Source: Cryobacterium aureum
GTDB lineage: Bacteria > Actinomycetota > Actinomycetes > Actinomycetales > Microbacteriaceae
Assembly (NCBI RefSeq): GCF_002954245.1
Contig: NZ_PPTG01000009.1
Coordinates: 280,404 to 344,403, forward strand
Reading direction: 5' to 3'
Length of the DNA: 64,000 nucleotides
The translations under genes and the position numbers were made by a program. Shown piece by piece: positions 61,808-64,000 of the stretch. The notes under the pieces were generated by a model, which ran no database searches, was not told the origin of the DNA, and saw nothing but the letters and a program-made list of their open reading frames with translations. Numbering within the stretch: position 1 is the first letter of the stretch; each line of letters begins with the position of its first letter.

Positions 61808-62296
61808 ATGTTCCCGCTCACCGAAACGGATATCCGGGCCGCGTTCATCAACGCTTCCCTGAGTGAGCGCAAGGCCGTAACCCTGCCGCCGAACCTGGCC
61901 GCACTGGCTTGGGACAAGCTCGACTATCTCGGCTGGCGCGACCCCAAGATTCCGGGAATCGGTTATGTCATCGCCCGCCTCGATGACAGCCCAGTCGGGC
62001 TCCTGCTTCGCGAGCGCAAGGGAAAAATGACAACCCGACCGCAGTGCTCCTGGTGCAATGACGTACAGCTTCCCAACGATGTGGCGTTCTTCAGCACCAA
62101 ACGCGCCGGGCAGGCTGGGCGAAACGGCGACACCATCGGCATTCTCGCCTGCGCCAATTTCGAATGTTCGGCGAACGTGCGCAAACTCCCCTCGGTCGCC
62201 TACATCGGTTTCGACGTTGAGGCCGCGCGCCAGCAACGCATTGAAGCGCTGGGCGAGCACGTGCGCAATTTTCTTCAGGACGTGCGGGACGGCTAG
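61808..62296 (+). CDS. FBP-domain (FusB/FusC-like, EF-G-binding) protein
   Basis: This ~162-residue protein has an N-terminal helical part (MFPLTETDIRAAFINASLSERKAVTLPPNLAALAWDKLDYLGWRDPKIPGIGYV) and a C-terminal treble-clef zinc finger with CSWCNDVQLPNDVAFFSTKRAG and CANFECSANV. FusB-type proteins bind elongation factor G and rescue it from fusidic acid. Actinobacterial members are chromosomal and of unknown natural role, so resistance should not be assumed. ATG 61808 has AAGG 7 nt upstream; ATG 61781 is an alternative. Confidence 0.85.
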   Translation: MFPLTETDIRAAFINASLSERKAVTLPPNLAALAWDKLDYLGWRDPKIPGIGYVIARLDDSPVGLLLRERKGKMTTRPQCSWCNDVQLPNDVAFFSTKRAGQAGRNGDTIGILACANFECSANVRKLPSVAYIGFDVEAARQQRIEALGEHVRNFLQDVRDG

Positions 62297-62354
62297 TGAT
62301 GAGTTTCGAAGTCCTTCGAGCTTGATGAAAAATCGCTCATTACTTCGACATCAC
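62296..62354. repeat. Imperfect inverted repeat after FBP gene
   Basis: GTGATG and CGAAGT on the left (62296-62301, 62307-62312) pair with ACTTCG and CATCAC on the right (62342-62347, 62349-62354). The structure begins at the FBP stop codon. It could be a terminator stem or a protein site. The rest of the gap to 62487 shows nothing recognisable. Confidence 0.45.
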
Positions 62355-62487
62355 CACGTTGGCACTAAATCGCTGCGGCGACGAAATACGAGCTGTTACC
62401 AAGTCCTGTCTCGTAGCAGTGGCACCAGTGTCGACGAATTCGGATCAGGCGGTCATATCTGCTGCTGGGAATCTATCTGAGATTCTA

Positions 62488-62503
62488 TCGACTTTGTGTT
62501 CGA
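62488..62503. promoter_or_regulatory. LexA-like box upstream of DUF222 gene 2
   Basis: TCGACTTTGTGTTCGA has a perfect right half GTTCGA and a left half TCGACT with two mismatches to TCGAAC, at the correct 16-bp spacing of the actinobacterial SOS box. A -10-like TAGAAT (62511-62516) follows. The surrounding block is shared with DUF222 gene 1 at 29.8 kb. Confidence 0.5.
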
Positions 62504-62532
62504 TTCGCGGTAGAATTGGCATGAAGGAGGCA

Positions 62533-64000
62533 ATGGCACCCATGTTCATGGAAAACCCGAGTGAGTTCAGCTCACACCCCGTCATTGTGGCGGTGGAGCA
62601 GGCTCGGGAGATTCTGTTGGCGGCGTTGCGTGGGGTGTCGTTCGGGCTGCTCGGTGATGAAGAGTCGCTGACCATGTTGCTGGCGCTGGAGAGTGTGGGC
62701 CGGGTGGTCGACGGGGCCCGGGTGCTCTCGACGACCGATGTGCTGCGCCGCTCCGAATATTTCGATGCTGCCGCTGCCCAGGCCGCTGCTCAGTCATCTG
62801 CAGCCAAGGCCTCTGCTACGAGTACTGCTGCTGCTGCGTCTCCGATGGCGGGGAGCGCCCCGCCGACCGGCCCGGGCGAGGCTGGTTCGGGAGCGCCGAC
62901 TCTGGGTGCGACGGCTCTGGGTGCGCCGACTCTGGGTGCGCCGACGCTGGCCCGTCGGCTGGGCTGCCGCAGCGGCGTCGAGCTGGTCTGCACCCTGGCC
63001 CGGCTGTCTCGCTCGGAGGTGCGGCAGCGGTCAGCGCTCGGTGAGAAAGCCGGCCAGCGGATGCTGCTCGGTCGCCCCCTCACTCCCACCTACCCCGTTC
63101 TCGGCGAAGCCCTGCAAGGTGGGGAACTCGGTCTCGAGCAGGCCCGGGTGATCGTCACGGTGCTCGACGGCCTGCGCTCTTCAGTTCTGGTGGAAGACCT
63201 CGACCGGGTCGAACGCTCCCTCGTCGCCAGCGGCTCCGGCGCGATCACCCCCGAAACCGAGGGGCTGCCCGGTGCGGGTATCGCGTTTGCGCCGGAGTGG
63301 CTGCGGCAGCAGGGCATCCAGTGGAAGGCCCGCCTCGCCCCCGACGGCACGGCGCCCGGCGAGACGCCGCCGGAGCGGCGCAGCTGGCTCACCTTCGGCA
63401 CCCTCAGCAACGGCGGCTACAGCCTCAACGGCTGGTTCACCACCCTCGACCGCGCCATCATCGGCAACGTCTTTGACGCGTACTTGTCCGCCGCCGCGTC
63501 CAACCCGGTCCCCGGAGCCAACGCCACCGCAGCTACTCCTGGCACCGAACGCAGATCGCGCGCCACCGTGGAGTTTCGTCAGACCGACCCTGCCGACTCC
63601 AGTACCAGCGAGACAGACGGCAATGGCGACGCCGATGAGACCGAAACCACGGTCGAAGCCGAAGCCGAAACCGAGGTCGAGGTCGAGGTCGAGGATAACG
63701 ACCCACCCAACCCCTTGAGTCCGTGCTCGCAGCAACCCGACGACACCCGCTCCCGCAGCGAAAAGCAAGCTGGCATCCTCCGCGCTGTGTTCGCAGCCGC
63801 CGCCCGGCAGCCCGGCACCCCGACCATGGGCGGAGCCGCCCCCACCGTGCTCGTGCACATCAACATCAACGACCTCCTCGCCGGCCGCGGCGCCGGCTGG
63901 ATCGATGGCCTCGACGGCCCCCTCACCACCAACCAAGTCGACGAACTCATTTGCGCCGGCGGGTATCAACCGGTGCTGTTTGGCCACAACGGAAAGATCC
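62533..64000 (+). CDS. DUF222 protein (13E12 type), incomplete at window end
   Basis: At least ~489 residues run off the window end without a stop. Its N-terminus resembles DUF222 proteins (VIVAVEQAREILLAALRGVSFGLLGDEESLTMLLALESVGRVVDGARVLSTTDVLRRS), with GEALQGGELGLEQARVIV and FTTLDRAIIGNVFDAYLSA further on. The HNH nuclease motif is expected beyond 64000. Inserts are a tandem Ala/Pro/Thr/Leu/Gly repeat near residues 121-139 and an acidic tract (VEAEAETEVEVEVEDND) near 373-389. ATG 62533 is close to AAGGAGG; ATGs at 62521 and 62542 are alternatives. Confidence 0.88.
   Translation, partial: MAPMFMENPSEFSSHPVIVAVEQAREILLAALRGVSFGLLGDEESLTMLLALESVGRVVDGARVLSTTDVLRRSEYFDAAAAQAAAQSSAAKASATSTAAAASPMAGSAPPTGPGEAGSGAPTLGATALGAPTLGAPTLARRLGCRSGVELVCTLARLSRSEVRQRSALGEKAGQRMLLGRPLTPTYPVLGEALQGGELGLEQARVIVTVLDGLRSSVLVEDLDRVERSLVASGSGAITPETEGLPGAGIAFAPEWLRQQGIQWKARLAPDGTAPGETPPERRSWLTFGTLSNGGYSLNGWFTTLDRAIIGNVFDAYLSAAASNPVPGANATAATPGTERRSRATVEFRQTDPADSSTSETDGNGDADETETTVEAEAETEVEVEVEDNDPPNPLSPCSQQPDDTRSRSEKQAGILRAVFAAAARQPGTPTMGGAAPTVLVHININDLLAGRGAGWIDGLDGPLTTNQVDELICAGGYQPVLFGHNGKI
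62893..62949 (+). repeat. 15-bp tandem repeat inside DUF222 gene 2
   Basis: Three full units and one partial unit of GCGCCGACTCTGGGT encode APTLG-ATALG-APTLG-APTL. Being a multiple of 3, changes in copy number would keep the frame. Confidence 0.85.

Noticed and set aside
61808..62296. A fusidic acid resistance determinant
   Set aside because: The protein has the FBP/FusB-type fold, but such genes are ordinary chromosomal genes in many actinobacteria, and nothing here shows transfer or resistance.
62893..62949. A CRISPR-like short repeat array
   Set aside because: The units are contiguous 15-bp in-frame coding repeats without spacers. No CRISPR array was seen anywhere in the window.

Overview
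The window looks like chromosomal DNA of a high-GC Gram-positive actinobacterium, most likely a Microbacteriaceae-type member of the Micrococcales. The evidence is high GC with strong GC3 coding, frequent GTG and TTG starts, many promoters with a TANNNT -10 box only 6-9 nt before the start codon (leaderless-type), two DUF222/HNH (13E12-like) genes, a mycothiol-type maleylpyruvate isomerase family protein, and lineage-typical families (CGNR zinc finger, FBP/FusB-like protein, MocR and EamA proteins). No rRNA, tRNA, CRISPR array, prophage or IS transposase was recognised.

Region 1 (1-23.5 kb) is accessory and partly decaying. Intact genes encode an S51-like peptidase, VanW, a GNAT acetyltransferase, an LCP cell-wall ligase, a lipoprotein, a prolyl aminopeptidase, an EamA exporter divergent from a MocR regulator, an alpha/beta hydrolase coupled to MarR, an AHSA1-ArsR pair, an SRPBCC-DUF4166 pair, CcsB and a FtsX-type ABC exporter with its ATPase. 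Between them lie broken genes: a TGA-interrupted small protein, a GNAT tail, a damaged DUF-like gene, a truncated NAD(P)-binding protein, two EamA remnants, an alpha/beta hydrolase scrap and an internally deleted cation transporter. The same 23 kb carries at least eight copies of a ~25-bp imperfect palindrome, nearly all intergenic, which I did not find in the rest of the window.

Region 2 (23.6-37.1 kb) is a sulfur, methionine and probable cobalamin block: a PatB/MalY C-S lyase, MetY, a lipoprotein resembling the transcobalamin-C-like DUF4430 family, a single polypeptide fusing EcfT with two EcfA ATPases, and an ECF S component. These are followed by a DUF222/HNH gene, an acyltransferase, a maleylpyruvate isomerase-like protein and, on the minus strand, the B12-dependent methionine synthase MetH.

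Region 3 (37.1-49.5 kb) opens with a compact three-gene cassette: an ImmA/IrrE-like metallopeptidase, a seven-helix MAB_1171c-type membrane protein and an XRE regulator, with overlapping stops and starts and an upstream 12-bp palindrome. It continues with two small ABM monooxygenases, a histidine phosphatase (plus a vestigial copy of its own 5' end), an MmcQ/YjbR protein, an LLM flavin oxidoreductase, a DapA-like aldolase, secreted proteins and lipoproteins, an ankyrin protein, a cell-wall lytic protein, a hydrolase and a frameshifted VOC gene.

Region 4 (49.5-64 kb) looks like core genome: a DEAD-box RNA helicase with a strong terminator, a quinone reductase, a DUF1992 protein, an ABC-2 exporter divergent from a LuxR-type two-component system, a YigZ/IMPACT protein next to a kinase remnant, an EamA exporter, a CGNR regulator, an MDR dehydrogenase, an FBP-domain protein, and a second DUF222 gene running off the window end. 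Both DUF222 genes share an upstream block containing a LexA-like half site.
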